From NCBI GenBank assembly GCA_964057225.1, contig OZ059897.1, forward strand, positions 10,602,001-10,666,000: a stretch of 64,000 bases of DNA, in the 5' to 3' direction. The position numbers were made by a program, and so were the translations under genes. The notes under the pieces were generated by a model, which saw nothing but the letters and a program-made list of their open reading frames with translations, did no database searches and had not been told where the DNA came from. Below are positions 1 to 11,022 of the stretch, piece after piece; position 1 is the stretch's first letter, and every line of letters begins with the position of its first letter. The DNA is from Auanema rhodensis (Eukaryota > Nematoda > Chromadorea > Rhabditida > Rhabditidae).

Positions 1-66
1 GTAATATAGTGGTTAGTACTCTACGTTGTGGCCGTGGCGACACAGATTCGATTCCTGTCTTGGACA
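1..66 (+). pseudogene. tRNA-His(GTG) pseudogene, 5'-truncated by window edge, class b
   Basis: The window opens at tRNA base 7. A10, T28, A53 and A71 are present, so the D stem, T stem and acceptor stem each carry a mismatch. Confidence 0.85.
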
Positions 67-326
67 TTTTTTGTTTTGAAATTAAAATGCTACAAAATTA
101 TTGCTTGCTTGTCATGTTAGATTTCTTTAATTTGAATACTTATTTAAGTTATAACAATTTTCGATTTAATCACGTTCAATCAACTGTATTGTTTTCAAAA
201 ATGAAGACAAAATTCAATTTCTGTTCATTGAATTAGAATTTTCATGTTGTCACACAGAAATTGAAGAATCTTAGTTTAATTCAGTAACAATGAACACACT
301 AACTTTGTTAAGTTGTTGTTATATCG

Positions 327-398
327 GCCCAAGTAATATAGTGGTTAGTACTCCACGTTGTGGCCGTGGCGACACAGATTCGATTCCTGTCTTGGATA
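327..398 (+). pseudogene. tRNA-His(GTG) pseudogene, class c
   Basis: A10, A53, A71, T72: both acceptor-end pairs are weakened and both promoter boxes are damaged. Confidence 0.87.
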
Positions 399-658
399 TT
401 TTTTGTTTTGAAATTTAAATGCTATAAAATTATTGCTTGCTTGTCATGTTAGATTTCTTTAATTTGAATACTTATTCAAGTTATAACAATTTACGATTTA
501 ATCACGTTCAATTAACTGTATTGTTTTCAAAAATAAAGACAAAATTCAATTTCTGTTCATTGAATTAGAATTATCATGTTGTCACACAGAAATTGAAGAA
601 TCTTAGTTCATTTCAGTAACAATGAACACACTAACTTTGTTAAGTTGTTGTAATATCG

Positions 659-730
659 GCCCAAGTAATATAGTGGTTAGTACTCCACGTTGTGGCCGTG
701 GCGACACAGATTCGATTCCTGTCTTGGGCA
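659..730 (+). pseudogene. tRNA-His(GTG) pseudogene, class d
   Basis: A10 and A53 only; the acceptor stem is perfect. Confidence 0.85.
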
Positions 731-876
731 TTTTTTGTTTTGAAATTAAAATGCTACAAAATTATTGCTTGCTTGTCATGTTAGATTTCTTTAATTTGAA
801 TACTTATTTAAGTTATAACAATTTTCGATTTAATCACGTTCAATCAACTGTATTGTTTTCAAAAATAAAGACAAAA

Positions 877-929
877 TTCAATTTCTGTTCATTGAATTAG
901 AATTTTCATGTTGTCACACAGAAATTGAA
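877..929. repeat. 12-bp inverted repeat in the spacer (example copy)
   Basis: TTCAATTTCTGT at 877-888 is perfectly complementary to ACAGAAATTGAA at 918-929, with 29 nt between. A nested AATTCAAT/ATTGAATT pair overlaps the left arm. The pair lies about 100-150 bp upstream of each tRNA and recurs in nearly all main-type units; subfamily B units keep 11 pairs. It could form a hairpin or bind a dimeric protein, but no function can be assigned. Confidence 0.7.
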
Positions 930-997
930 GAATCTTAGTTCAATTCAGTAACAATGAACACACTAACTTTGTTAAGTTGTTGTAATATTGGCCCAAG

Positions 998-1008
998 TAG
1001 TATAGTGG
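998..1008 (+). promoter_or_regulatory. Pol III A box (reference copy)
   Basis: TAGTATAGTGG at tRNA positions 8-19 matches the eukaryotic A-box pattern TRGYNNARNNG. The degenerate copies change its third base (G10 to A). Confidence 0.85.
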
Positions 1009-1040
1009 TTAGTACTCCACGTTGTGGCCGTGGCGACACA

Positions 1041-1051
1041 GGTTCGATTCC
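1041..1051 (+). promoter_or_regulatory. Pol III B box (reference copy)
   Basis: GGTTCGATTCC matches the B-box consensus GGTTCGANNCC, the main TFIIIC contact. The degenerate copies read GATTCGATTCC (G53 to A). Confidence 0.88.
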
Positions 1052-1062
1052 TGTCTTGGGCA

Positions 1063-1068
1063 TTTTTT
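1063..1068 (+). terminator. Pol III oligo-T terminator (reference copy)
   Basis: T6 begins at the base after A73, followed by a G and a second T4. The same run follows every tRNA position in the window except the one at 52782. Confidence 0.85.
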
Positions 1069-1322
1069 GTTTTGAAATTAAAATGCTATAAAATTATTGC
1101 TTGCTTGTCTTGTTAGATTTCTTTAATTTGAATACTTATTCAAGTTATAACAATTTTCGATTTAATCACGTTCAATCAACTGTATTGTTTTCAAAAATAA
1201 AGACAAAATTCAATTTCTGTTCATTGAATTAGAATTTTCATGTTGTCACACAGAAATTGAAGAATCTTAGTTCAATTCAGTAACAATGAACACACTAACT
1301 TTGTTAAGTTGTTGTAATATCG

Positions 1323-1394
1323 GCCCAAGTAATATAGTGGTTAGTACTCCACGTTGTGGCCGTGGCGACACAGATTCGATTCCTGTCTTGGGCA
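1323..1394 (+). pseudogene. tRNA-His(GTG) pseudogene, class d
   Basis: A10 and A53; lies between two intact copies. Confidence 0.85.
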
Positions 1395-1654
1395 TTTTTT
1401 GTTTTGAAATTAAAATGCTACAAAATTATTGCTTGCTTGTCATGTTAGATTTCTTTAATTTGAATACTTATTTAAGTTATAACAATTTTCGATTTAATCA
1501 CGTTCAATCAACTGTATTGTTTTCAAAAATAAAGACAAAATTCAATTTCTGTTCATTGAATTAGAATTTTCATGTTGTCACACAGAAATTGAAGAATCTT
1601 AGTTCATTTCAGTAACAATGAACACACTAACTTTGTTAAGTTGTTGTAATATTG

Positions 1655-1726
1655 GCCCAAGTAGTATAGTGGTTAGTACTCCACGTTGTGGCCGTGGCGA
1701 CACAGGTTCGATTCCTGTCTTGGGCA
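1655..1726 (+). tRNA. tRNA-His-GTG: tRNA-His (GTG), intact
   Basis: Identical to the copy at 991. Flank F1. Confidence 0.95.
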
Positions 1727-1986
1727 TTTTTTGTTTTGAAATTAAAATGCTATAAAATTATTGCTTGCTTGTCTTGTTAGATTTCTTTAATTTGAATACT
1801 TATTCAAGTTATAACAATTTTCGATTTAATCACGTTCAATCAACTGTATTGTTTTCAAAAATAAAGACAAAATTCAATTTCTGTTCATTGAATTAGAATT
1901 TTCATGTTGTCACACAGAAATTGAAGAATCTTAGTTTAATTCAGTAACAATGAACACACTAACTTTGTTAAGTTGTTGTAATATCG

Positions 1987-2058
1987 GCCCAAGTAATATA
2001 GTGGTTAGTACTCCACGTTGTGGCCGTGGCGACACAGATTCGATTCCTGTCTTGGACA
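1987..2058 (+). pseudogene. tRNA-His(GTG) pseudogene, class a
   Basis: A10, A53, A71. Its 3' spacer has the attcaaatacat / ttctaacaa variant that resembles subfamily B. Confidence 0.87.
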
Positions 2059-2318
2059 TTTTTTGTTTTGAAATTAAAATGCTATAAACATATTGCTTGC
2101 TTGTCATGTTAGATTTCTTTAATTCAAATACATATTTAAGTTCTAACAATTTTTGATTTAATCACGTTCAATTGACTGTATTGTTTTCAAAAATAAAGAC
2201 AAAATTCAATTTCTGTTCATTGAATTAGAGTTTTCATGTTGTCACACAGAAATTGAAGAATCTTAGTTCATTTCAGTAACAATGAACACAATAACTTTGT
2301 TTAGTTGTTGTAATATCG

Positions 2319-2390
2319 GCCCAAGTAGTATAGTGGTTAGTACTCCACGTTGTGGCCGTGGCGACACAGGTTCGATTCCTGTCTTGGGCA
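2319..2390 (+). tRNA. tRNA-His-GTG: tRNA-His (GTG), intact
   Basis: Identical to the copy at 991. Flank F2. Confidence 0.95.
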
Positions 2391-2650
2391 TTTTTTGTTT
2401 TGAAATTTAAATGATATAAAATTATTGCTTGCTTGTCATGTTAGATTTCTTTAATTTGAATACTTATTCAAGTTATAACAATTTTCGATTTAATCACGTT
2501 CAATCAACTGTATTGTTTTCAAAAATGAAGACAAAATTCAATTTCTGTTCATTGAATTAGAATTTTCATGTTGTCACACAGAAATTGAAGAATCTTAGTT
2601 CAATTCAGTAACAATAAACACACTAACTTTGTTAAGTTGTTGTAATATCG

Positions 2651-2722
2651 GCCCAAGTAATATAGTGGTTAGTACTCCACGTTGTGGCCGTGGCGACACA
2701 GATTCGATTCCTGTCTTGGACA
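2651..2722 (+). pseudogene. tRNA-His(GTG) pseudogene, class a
   Basis: A10, A53, A71. Confidence 0.87.
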
Positions 2723-2982
2723 TTTTTTGTTTTGAAATTAAAATGCTACAAAATTATTGCTTGCTTGTCATGTAAGATTTCTTTAATATGAATACTTATT
2801 TAAGTTATAACAATTTTCGATTTAATCACGTTCAATCAACTGTATTGTTTTTAAAAATAAAGACAAAATTCAATTTCTGTTCATTGAATTAGAATTTTCA
2901 TGTTGTCACACAGAAATTGAAGAATCTTAGTTCAATTCAGTAACAATGAACACACTAACTTTGTTAAGTTGTTTTAATATCG

Positions 2983-3054
2983 GCTCAAGTAATATAGTGG
3001 TTAGTACTCCACGTTGTGGCCGCGGTGACACAGATTCGATTCCTGTCTTGGGCA
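2983..3054 (+). pseudogene. tRNA-His(GTG) pseudogene, f-like recombinant
   Basis: T3, A10, C41, T44, A53 but with C66 retained, unlike class f; C41 breaks the A29 pair in the anticodon stem. Confidence 0.87.
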
Positions 3055-3314
3055 TTTTTTGTTTTGAAATTAAAATGCTATAAAATTAGTGCTTGCTTGT
3101 CTTGTTAGATTTCTTTAATTTGAATACTTATTCAAGTTATAACAATTTTCGATTTAATCACGTTCAATCAACTGTATTGTTTTCAAAAATAAAGACAAAA
3201 TTCAATTTCTGTTCATTGAATTAGAATTTTCATGTTGTCACACAGAAATTGAAGAATCTTAGTTCAATTCAGTAACAATGAACACACTAACTTTGTTAAG
3301 TTGTTTTAATATCG

Positions 3315-3386
3315 GCTCAAGTAATATAGTGGTTAGTACTCCACGTTGTGGCCGTGGCGACACAGGTTCGATTCCTGTCTTGGGCA
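3315..3386 (+). pseudogene. tRNA-His(GTG) probable pseudogene, T3 A10
   Basis: The 5' half is f/g-like (T3, A10) and the 3' half is intact with a perfect B box: a recombinant. T3 can wobble-pair with G70, so residual function is possible. Confidence 0.7.
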
Positions 3387-3646
3387 TTTTTTGTTTTGAA
3401 ATTTAAATGCTATAAAATTATTGCTTGCTTGTCATGTTAGATTTCTTTAATTTGAATACTTATTCAAGTTATAACAATTTTCGATTTAATCACGTTCAAT
3501 CAACTGTATTGTTTTCAAAAATGAAGACAAAATTCAATTTCTGTTCATTGAATTAGAATTTTCATGTTGTCACACAGAAATTGAAGAATCTTAGTTCAAT
3601 TCAGTAACAATAAACACACTAACTTTGTTAAGTTGTTGTAATATCG

Positions 3647-3718
3647 GCCCAAGTAATATAGTGGTTAGTACTCCACGTTGTGGCCGTGGCGACACAGATT
3701 CGATTCCTGTCTTGGACA
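3647..3718 (+). pseudogene. tRNA-His(GTG) pseudogene, class a
   Basis: A10, A53, A71. Confidence 0.87.
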
Positions 3719-3978
3719 TTTTTTGTTTTGAAATTAAAATGCTACAAAATTATTGCTTGCTTGTCATGTAAGATTTCTTTAATATGAATACTTATTTAAG
3801 TTATAACAATTTTCGATTTAATCACGTTCAATCAACTGTATTGTTTTCAAAAATAAAGACAAAATTCAATTTCTGTTCATTGAATTAGAATTTTCATGTT
3901 GTCACACAGAAATTGAAGAATCTTAGTTCAATTCAGTAACAATGAACACACTAACTTTGTTAAGTTGTTTTAATATCG

Positions 3979-4050
3979 GCTCAAGTAATATAGTGGTTAG
4001 TACTCCACGTTGTGGCCGCGGTGACACAGATTCGATTCCTGTTTTGGGCA
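3979..4050 (+). pseudogene. tRNA-His(GTG) pseudogene, class f
   Basis: T3, A10, C41, T44, A53, T66: the most decayed common class. Confidence 0.88.
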
Positions 4051-4310
4051 TTTTTTGTTTTGAAATTTAAATGCTATAAAATTATTGCTTGCTTGTCATG
4101 TTAGATTTCTTTAATTTGAATACTTATTCAAGTTATAACAATTTTCGATTTAATCACGTTCAATCAACTGTATTGTTTTCAAAAATAAAGACAAAATTCA
4201 ATTTCTGTTCATTGAATTAGAATTTTCATGTTGTCACACAGAAATTGAAGAATCTTAGTTCAATTCAGTAACAATGAACACACTAACTTTGTTAAGTTGT
4301 TGTAATATCG

Positions 4311-4382
4311 GCCCAAGTAATATAGTGGTTAGTACTCTACGTTGTGGCCGTGGCGACACAGATTCGATTCCTGTCTTGGACA
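4311..4382 (+). pseudogene. tRNA-His(GTG) pseudogene, class b
   Basis: A10, T28, A53, A71. Confidence 0.87.
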
Positions 4383-4642
4383 TTTTTTGTTTTGAAATTA
4401 AAATGCTACAAAATTATTGCTTGCTTGTCATGTTTGATTTCTTTAATTTGAATACTTATTTAAGTTATAACAATTTTCGATTTAATCACGTTGAATCAAC
4501 TGTATTGTTTTCAAAAATAAAGACAAAATTCAATTTCTGTTCATTGAATTAGAATTTTCATGTTGTCACACAGAAATTGAAGAATCTTAGTTCAATTCAG
4601 TAACAATAAACACACTAACTTTGTTAAGTTGTTGTAATATCG

Positions 4643-4714
4643 GCCCAAGTAATATAGTGGTTAGTACTCCACGTTGTGGCCGTGGCGACACAGATTCGAT
4701 TCCTGTCTTGGACA
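4643..4714 (+). pseudogene. tRNA-His(GTG) pseudogene, class a
   Basis: A10, A53, A71. Confidence 0.87.
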
Positions 4715-4974
4715 TTTTTTGTTTTGAAATTAAAATGCTACAAAATTATTGCTTGCTTGTCATGTAAGATTTCTTTAATATGAATACTTATTTAAGTTAT
4801 AACAATTTTCGATTTAATCACGTTCAATCAACTGTATTGTTTTCAAAAATAAAGACAAAATTCAATTTCTGTTCATTGAATTAGAATTTTCATGTTGTCA
4901 CACAGAAATTGAAGAATCTTAGTTCAATTCAGTAACAATGAACACACTAACTTTGTTAAGTTGTTTTAATATCG

Positions 4975-5046
4975 GCTCAAGTAATATAGTGGTTAGTACT
5001 CCACGTTGTGGCCGTGGTGACACAGATTCGATTCCTGTTTTGGGCA
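4975..5046 (+). pseudogene. tRNA-His(GTG) pseudogene, class g
   Basis: T3, A10, T44, A53, T66. Confidence 0.87.
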
Positions 5047-5306
5047 TTTTTTGTTTTGAAATTTAAATGCTATAAAATTATTGCTTGCTTGTCATGTTAG
5101 ATTTCTTTAATTTGAATACTTATTCAAGTTATAACAATTTTCGATTTAATCACGTTCAATCAACTGTATTGTTTTCAAAAATAAAGACAAAATTCAATTT
5201 CTGTTCATTGAATTAGAATTTTCATGTTGTCACACAGAAATTGAAGAATCTTAGTTCAATTCAGTAACAATGAACACACTAACTTTGTTAAGTTGTTGTA
5301 ATATCG

Positions 5307-5378
5307 GCCCAAGTAATATAGTGGTTAGTACTCTACGTTGTGGCCGTGGCGACACAGATTCGATTCCTGTCTTGGACA
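5307..5378 (+). pseudogene. tRNA-His(GTG) pseudogene, class b
   Basis: A10, T28, A53, A71. Confidence 0.87.
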
Positions 5379-5638
5379 TTTTTTGTTTTGAAATTAAAAT
5401 GCTACAAAATTATTGCTTGCTTGTCATGTTAGATTTCTTTAATTTGAATACTTATTTAAGTTATAACAATTTTCGATTTAATCACGTTCAATCAACTGTA
5501 TTGTTTTCAAAAATGAAGACAAAATTCAATTTCTGTTCATTGAATTAGAATTTTCATGTTGTCACACAGAAATTGAAGAATCTTAGTTTAATTCAGTAAC
5601 AATGAACACACTAACTTTGTTAAGTTGTTGTTATATCG

Positions 5639-5710
5639 GCCCAAGTAATATAGTGGTTAGTACTCCACGTTGTGGCCGTGGCGACACAGATTCGATTCCT
5701 GTCTTGGATA
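5639..5710 (+). pseudogene. tRNA-His(GTG) pseudogene, class c
   Basis: A10, A53, A71, T72. Confidence 0.87.
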
Positions 5711-5970
5711 TTTTTTGTTTTGAAATTTAAATGCTATAAAATTATTGCTTGTTTGTCTTGTTAGATTTCTTTAATTTGAATACTTATTCAAGTTATAACA
5801 ATTTTCAATTTAATCACGTTCAATCAACTGTATTGTTTTCAAAAATAAAGACAAAATTCAATTTCTGTTCATTGAATTAGAATTTTCATGTTGTCACACA
5901 GAAATTGAAGAATCTTAGTTCAATTCAGTAACAATGAACACACTAACTTTGTTAAGTTGTTTTAATATCG

Positions 5971-6042
5971 GCTCAAGTAATATAGTGGTTAGTACTCCAC
6001 GTTGTGGCCGTGGCGACACAGGTTCGATTCCTGTCTTGGGCA
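5971..6042 (+). pseudogene. tRNA-His(GTG) probable pseudogene, T3 A10
   Basis: Same recombinant as at 3315; B box intact. Confidence 0.7.
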
Positions 6043-6302
6043 TTTTTTGTTTTGAAATTTAAATGCTATAAAATTATTGCTTGCTTGTCATGTTAGATTT
6101 CTTTAATTTGAATACTTATTCAAGTTATAACAATTTTCGATTTAATCACGTTCAATCAACTGTATTGTTTTCAAAAATGAAGACAAAATTCAATTTCTGT
6201 TCATTGAATTAGAATTTTCATGTTGTCACACAGAAATTGAAGAATCTTAGTTCAATTCAGTAACAATAAACACACTAACTTTGTTAAGTTGTTGTAATAT
6301 CG

Positions 6303-6374
6303 GCCCAAGTAATATAGTGGTTAGTACTCCACGTTGTGGCCGTGGCGACACAGATTCGATTCCTGTCTTGGACA
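6303..6374 (+). pseudogene. tRNA-His(GTG) pseudogene, class a
   Basis: A10, A53, A71. Confidence 0.87.
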
Positions 6375-6634
6375 TTTTTTGTTTTGAAATTAAAATGCTA
6401 CAAAATTATTGCTTGCTTGTCATGTAAGATTTCTTTAATATGAATACTTATTTAAGTTATAACAATTTTCGATTTAATCACGTTCAATCAACTGTATTGT
6501 TTTCAAAAATAAAGACAAAATTCAATTTCTGTTCATTGAATTAGAATTTTCATGTTGTCACACAGAAATTGAAGAATCTTAGTTCAATTCAGTAACAATG
6601 AACACACTAACTTTGTTAAGTTGTTTTAATATCG

Positions 6635-6706
6635 GCTCAAGTAATATAGTGGTTAGTACTCCACGTTGTGGCCGCGGTGACACAGATTCGATTCCTGTTT
6701 TGGGCA
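6635..6706 (+). pseudogene. tRNA-His(GTG) pseudogene, class f
   Basis: T3, A10, C41, T44, A53, T66. Confidence 0.88.
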
Positions 6707-6966
6707 TTTTTTGTTTTGAAATTTAAATGCTATAAAATTATTGCTTGCTTGTCATGTTAGATTTCTTTAATTTGAATACTTATTCAAGTTATAACAATTT
6801 TCGATTTAATCACGTTCAATCAACTGTATTGTTTTCAAAAATAAAGACAAAATTCAATTTCTGTTCATTGAATTAGAATTTTCATGTTGTCACACAGAAA
6901 TTGAAGAATCTTAGTTCAATTCAGTAACAATGAACACACTAACTTTGTTAAGTTGTTGTAATATCG

Positions 6967-7038
6967 GCCCAAGTAATATAGTGGTTAGTACTCTACGTTG
7001 TGGCCGTGGCGACACAGATTCGATTCCTGTCTTGGACA
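6967..7038 (+). pseudogene. tRNA-His(GTG) pseudogene, class b
   Basis: A10, T28, A53, A71. Confidence 0.87.
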
Positions 7039-7298
7039 TTTTTTGTTTTGAAATTAAAATGCTACAAAATTATTGCTTGCTTGTCATGTTTGATTTCTTT
7101 AATTTGAATACTTATTTAAGTTATAACAATTTTCGATTTAATCACGTTGAATCAACTGTATTGTTTTCAAAAATAAAGACAAAATTCAATTTCTGTTCAT
7201 TGAATTAGAATTTTCATGTTGTCACACAGAAATTGAAGAATCTTAGTTCAATTCAGTAACAATAAACACACTAACTTTGTTAAGTTGTTGTAATATCG

Positions 7299-7370
7299 GC
7301 CCAAGTAATATAGTGGTTAGTACTCCACGTTGTGGCCGTGGCGACACAGATTCGATTCCTGTCTTGGACA
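7299..7370 (+). pseudogene. tRNA-His(GTG) pseudogene, class a
   Basis: A10, A53, A71. Confidence 0.87.
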
Positions 7371-7630
7371 TTTTTTGTTTTGAAATTAAAATGCTACAAA
7401 ATTATTGCTTGCTTGTCATGTAAGATTTCTTTAATATGAATACTTATTTAAGTTATAACAATTTTCGATTTAATCACGTTCAATCAACTGTATTGTTTTC
7501 AAAAATAAAGACAAAATTCAATTTCTGTTCATTGAATTAGAATTTTCATGTTGTCACACAGAAATTGAAGAATCTTAGTTCAATTCAGTAACAATGAACA
7601 CACTAACTTTGTTAAGTTGTTTTAATATCG

Positions 7631-7702
7631 GCTCAAGTAATATAGTGGTTAGTACTCCACGTTGTGGCCGTGGTGACACAGATTCGATTCCTGTTTTGGG
7701 CA
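7631..7702 (+). pseudogene. tRNA-His(GTG) pseudogene, class g
   Basis: T3, A10, T44, A53, T66. Confidence 0.87.
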
Positions 7703-7962
7703 TTTTTTGTTTTGAAATTTAAATGCTATAAAATTATTGCTTGCTTGTCATGTTAGATTTCTTTAATTTGAATACTTATTCAAGTTATAACAATTTTCGA
7801 TTTAATCACGTTCAATCAACTGTATTGTTTTCAAAAATAAAGACAAAATTCAATTTCTGTTCATTGAATTAGAATTTTCATGTTGTCACACAGAAATTGA
7901 AGAATCTTAGTTCAATTCAGTAACAATGAACACACTAACTTTGTTAAGTTGTTGTAATATCG

Positions 7963-8034
7963 GCCCAAGTAATATAGTGGTTAGTACTCTACGTTGTGGC
8001 CGTGGCGACACAGATTCGATTCCTGTCTTGGACA
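7963..8034 (+). pseudogene. tRNA-His(GTG) pseudogene, class b
   Basis: A10, T28, A53, A71. Confidence 0.87.
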
Positions 8035-8294
8035 TTTTTTGTTTTGAAATTAAAATGCTACAAAATTATTGCTTGCTTGTCATGTTAGATTTCTTTAATT
8101 TGAATACTTATTTAAGTTATAACAATTTTCGATTTAATCACGTTCAATCAACTGTATTGTTTTCAAAAATGAAGACAAAATTCAATTTCTGTTCATTGAA
8201 TTAGAATTTTCATGTTGTCACACAGAAATTGAAGAATCTTAGTTTAATTCAGTAACAATGAACACACTAACTTTGTTAAGTTGTTGTTATATCG

Positions 8295-8366
8295 GCCCAA
8301 GTAATATAGTGGTTAGTACTCCACGTTGTGGCCGTGGCGACACAGATTCGATTCCTGTCTTGGATA
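8295..8366 (+). pseudogene. tRNA-His(GTG) pseudogene, class c
   Basis: A10, A53, A71, T72. Confidence 0.87.
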
Positions 8367-8626
8367 TTTTTTGTTTTGAAATTTAAATGCTATAAAATTA
8401 TTGCTTGTTTGTCATGTTAGATTTCTTTAATTTGAATACTTATTTAAGTTATAACAATTTACGATTTAATCACGTTCAATTAACTGTATTGTTTTCAAAA
8501 ATAAAGACAAAATTCAATTTCTGTTCATTGAATTAGAATTATCATGTTGTCACACAGAAATTGAAGAATCTTAGTTCATTTCAGTAACAATGAACACACT
8601 AACTTTGTTAAGTTGTTGTAATATCG

Positions 8627-8698
8627 GCCCAAGTAATATAGTGGTTAGTACTCCACGTTGTGGCCGTGGCGACACAGATTCGATTCCTGTCTTGGGCA
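8627..8698 (+). pseudogene. tRNA-His(GTG) pseudogene, class d
   Basis: A10 and A53. Confidence 0.85.
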
Positions 8699-8958
8699 TT
8701 TTTTGTTTTGAAATTAAAATGCTACAAAATTATTGCTTGCTTGTCATGTTAGATTTCTTTAATTTGAATACTTATTTAAGTTATAACAATTTTCGATTTA
8801 ATCACGTTCAATCAACTGTATTGTTTTCAAAAATAAAGACAAAATTCAATTTCTGTTCATTGAATTAGAATTTTCATGTTGTCACACAGAAATTGAAGAA
8901 TCTTAGTTCAATTCAGTAACAATGAACACACTAACTTTGTTAAGTTGTTGTAATATTG

Positions 8959-9030
8959 GCCCAAGTAGTATAGTGGTTAGTACTCCACGTTGTGGCCGTG
9001 GCGACACAGGTTCGATTCCTGTCTTGGGCA
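8959..9030 (+). tRNA. tRNA-His-GTG: tRNA-His (GTG), intact
   Basis: Identical to the copy at 991. Flank F1. Confidence 0.95.
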
Positions 9031-9290
9031 TTTTTTGTTTTGAAATTAAAATGCTATAAAATTATTGCTTGCTTGTCTTGTTAGATTTCTTTAATTTGAA
9101 TACTTATTCAAGTTATAACAATTTTCGATTTAATCACGTTCAATCAACTGTATTGTTTTCAAAAATAAAGACAAAATTCAATTTCTGTTCATTGAATTAG
9201 AATTTTCATGTTGTCACACAGAAATTGAAGAATCTTAGTTCAATTCAGTAACAATGAACACACTAACTTTGTTAAGTTGTTGTAATATCG

Positions 9291-9362
9291 GCCCAAGTAA
9301 TATAGTGGTTAGTACTCCACGTTGTGGCCGTGGCGACACAGATTCGATTCCTGTCTTGGGCA
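9291..9362 (+). pseudogene. tRNA-His(GTG) pseudogene, class d
   Basis: A10 and A53. Confidence 0.85.
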
Positions 9363-9622
9363 TTTTTTGTTTTGAAATTAAAATGCTACAAAATTATTGC
9401 TTGCTTGTCATGTTAGATTTCTTTAATTTGAATACTTATTTAAGTTATAACAATTTTCGATTTAATCACGTTCAATCAACTGTATTGTTTTCAAAAATAA
9501 AGACAAAATTCAATTTCTGTTCATTGAATTAGAATTTTCATGTTGTCACACAGAAATTGAAGAATCTTAGTTCATTTCAGTAACAATGAACACACTAACT
9601 TTGTTAAGTTGTTGTAATATTG

Positions 9623-9694
9623 GCCCAAGTAGTATAGTGGTTAGTACTCCACGTTGTGGCCGTGGCGACACAGGTTCGATTCCTGTCTTGGGCA
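9623..9694 (+). tRNA. tRNA-His-GTG: tRNA-His (GTG), intact
   Basis: Identical to the copy at 991. Flank F1. Confidence 0.95.
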
Positions 9695-9954
9695 TTTTTT
9701 GTTTTGAAATTAAAATGCTATAAAATTATTGCTTGCTTGTCTTGTTAGATTTCTTTAATTTGAATACTTATTCAAGTTATAACAATTTTCGATTTAATCA
9801 CGTTCAATCAACTGTATTGTTTTCAAAAATAAAGACAAAATTCAATTTCTGTTCATTGAATTAGAATTTTCATGTTGTCACACAGAAATTGAAGAATCTT
9901 AGTTTAATTCAGTAACAATGAACACACTAACTTTGTTAAGTTGTTGTAATATCG

Positions 9955-10026
9955 GCCCAAGTAATATAGTGGTTAGTACTCCACGTTGTGGCCGTGGCGA
10001 CACAGATTCGATTCCTGTCTTGGACA
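9955..10026 (+). pseudogene. tRNA-His(GTG) pseudogene, class a
   Basis: A10, A53, A71; followed by a B-like spacer (attcaaatacat). Confidence 0.87.
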
Positions 10027-10286
10027 TTTTTTGTTTTGAAATTAAAATGCTATAAACATATTGCTTGCTTGTCATGTTAGATTTCTTTAATTCAAATACA
10101 TATTTAAGTTCTAACAATTTTTGATTTAATCACGTTCAATTGACTGTATTGTTTTCAAAAATAAAGACAAAATTCAATTTCTGTTCATTGAATTAGAATT
10201 TTCATGTTGTCACACAGAAATTGAAGAATCTTAGTTCATTTCAGTAACAATGAACACAATAACTTTGTTTAGTTGTTGTAATATCG

Positions 10287-10358
10287 GCCCAAGTAGTATA
10301 GTGGTTAGTACTCCACGTTGTGGCCGTGGCGACACAGGTTCGATTCCTGTCTTGGGCA
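10287..10358 (+). tRNA. tRNA-His-GTG: tRNA-His (GTG), intact
   Basis: Identical to the copy at 991. Flank F2. Confidence 0.95.
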
Positions 10359-10618
10359 TTTTTTGTTTTGAAATTTAAATGCTATAAAATTATTGCTTGC
10401 TTGTCATGTTAGATTTCTTTAATTTGAATACTTATTCAAGTTATAACAATTTTCGATTTAATCACGTTCAATCAACTGTATTGTTTTCAAAAATAAAGAC
10501 AAAATTCAATTTCTGTTCATTGAATTAGAATTTTCATGTTGTCACACAGAAATTGAAGAATCTTAGTTCAATTCAGTAACAATAAACACACTAACTTTGT
10601 TAAGTTGTTGTAATATCG

Positions 10619-10690
10619 GCCCAAGTAATATAGTGGTTAGTACTCCACGTTGTGGCCGTGGCGACACAGATTCGATTCCTGTCTTGGACA
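10619..10690 (+). pseudogene. tRNA-His(GTG) pseudogene, class a
   Basis: A10, A53, A71. Confidence 0.87.
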
Positions 10691-10950
10691 TTTTTTGTTT
10701 TGAAATTAAAATGCTACAAAATTATTGCTTGCTTGTCATGTTAGATTTCTTTAATATGAATACTTATTTAAGTTATAACAATTTTCGATTTAATCACGTT
10801 CAATCAACTGTATTGTTTTCAAAAATGAAGACAAAATTCAATTTCTGTTCATTGAATTAGAATTATCATGTTGTCACACAGAAATTGAAGAATCTTAGTT
10901 TAATTCAGTAACAATGAACACACTAACTTTGTTAAGTTGTTGTTATATCG

Positions 10951-11022
10951 GCCCAAGTAATATAGTGGTTAGTACTCCACGTTGTGGCCGTGGCGACACA
11001 GATTCGATTCCTGTCTTGGATA
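10951..11022 (+). pseudogene. tRNA-His(GTG) pseudogene, class c
   Basis: A10, A53, A71, T72. Confidence 0.87.

Larger units (their letters stand above)
991..1062 (+). tRNA. tRNA-His-GTG: tRNA-His (GTG), intact reference copy
   Basis: This gene encodes the tRNA that decodes CAC/CAU histidine codons in cytosolic translation. It is 72 nt and folds as follows: acceptor GCCCAAG with CTTGGGC (7 perfect pairs); T8 A9; D stem GTAT with GTAC around an 8-nt loop containing G18 G19; anticodon stem CCACG with CGTGG; loop TTGTGGC with GTG at 34-36; 4-nt variable region CGAC; T stem ACAGG with CCTGT around TTCGATT; discriminator A73. The A and B boxes match pol III consensus and T6 follows directly. CCA is not encoded. 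The genomic base at -1 is G. Flank F1. The other 44 intact copies are identical across these 72 nt. Confidence 0.97.
3315..8626 (+). repeat. 8-unit higher-order repeat (2656 bp), two copies
   Basis: The tRNA order T3A10, a, f, b, a, g, b, c at 3315-5970 recurs at 5971-8626. The two differ mainly in the last spacer: near 5758 it reads gtcttg and near 8414 gtcatg. Confidence 0.85.

Noticed and set aside
281-326. Short aactt-tgtt-aagtt inverted repeat just 5' of the tRNA as an upstream promoter or hairpin
   Set aside because: Only 5 pairs, AT-rich, and broken (ttgtttagttg) in the F2 flanks of many intact genes, so no constraint is evident.
622-900. Recurrent 87-92-codon + strand reading frame starting at ATG before the tRNA (one in many units)
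   Set aside because: It runs through the tRNA gene, T run and spacer, is broken by stop codons in many units, and has no codon-level conservation or recognisable domain. It is periodic read-through of the repeat.
1931-2149. Recurrent 72-83-codon - strand reading frame in about fifteen units
   Set aside because: It is antisense to the tRNA and appears only where the B-like spacer variant happens to lack stops. No coding signature.
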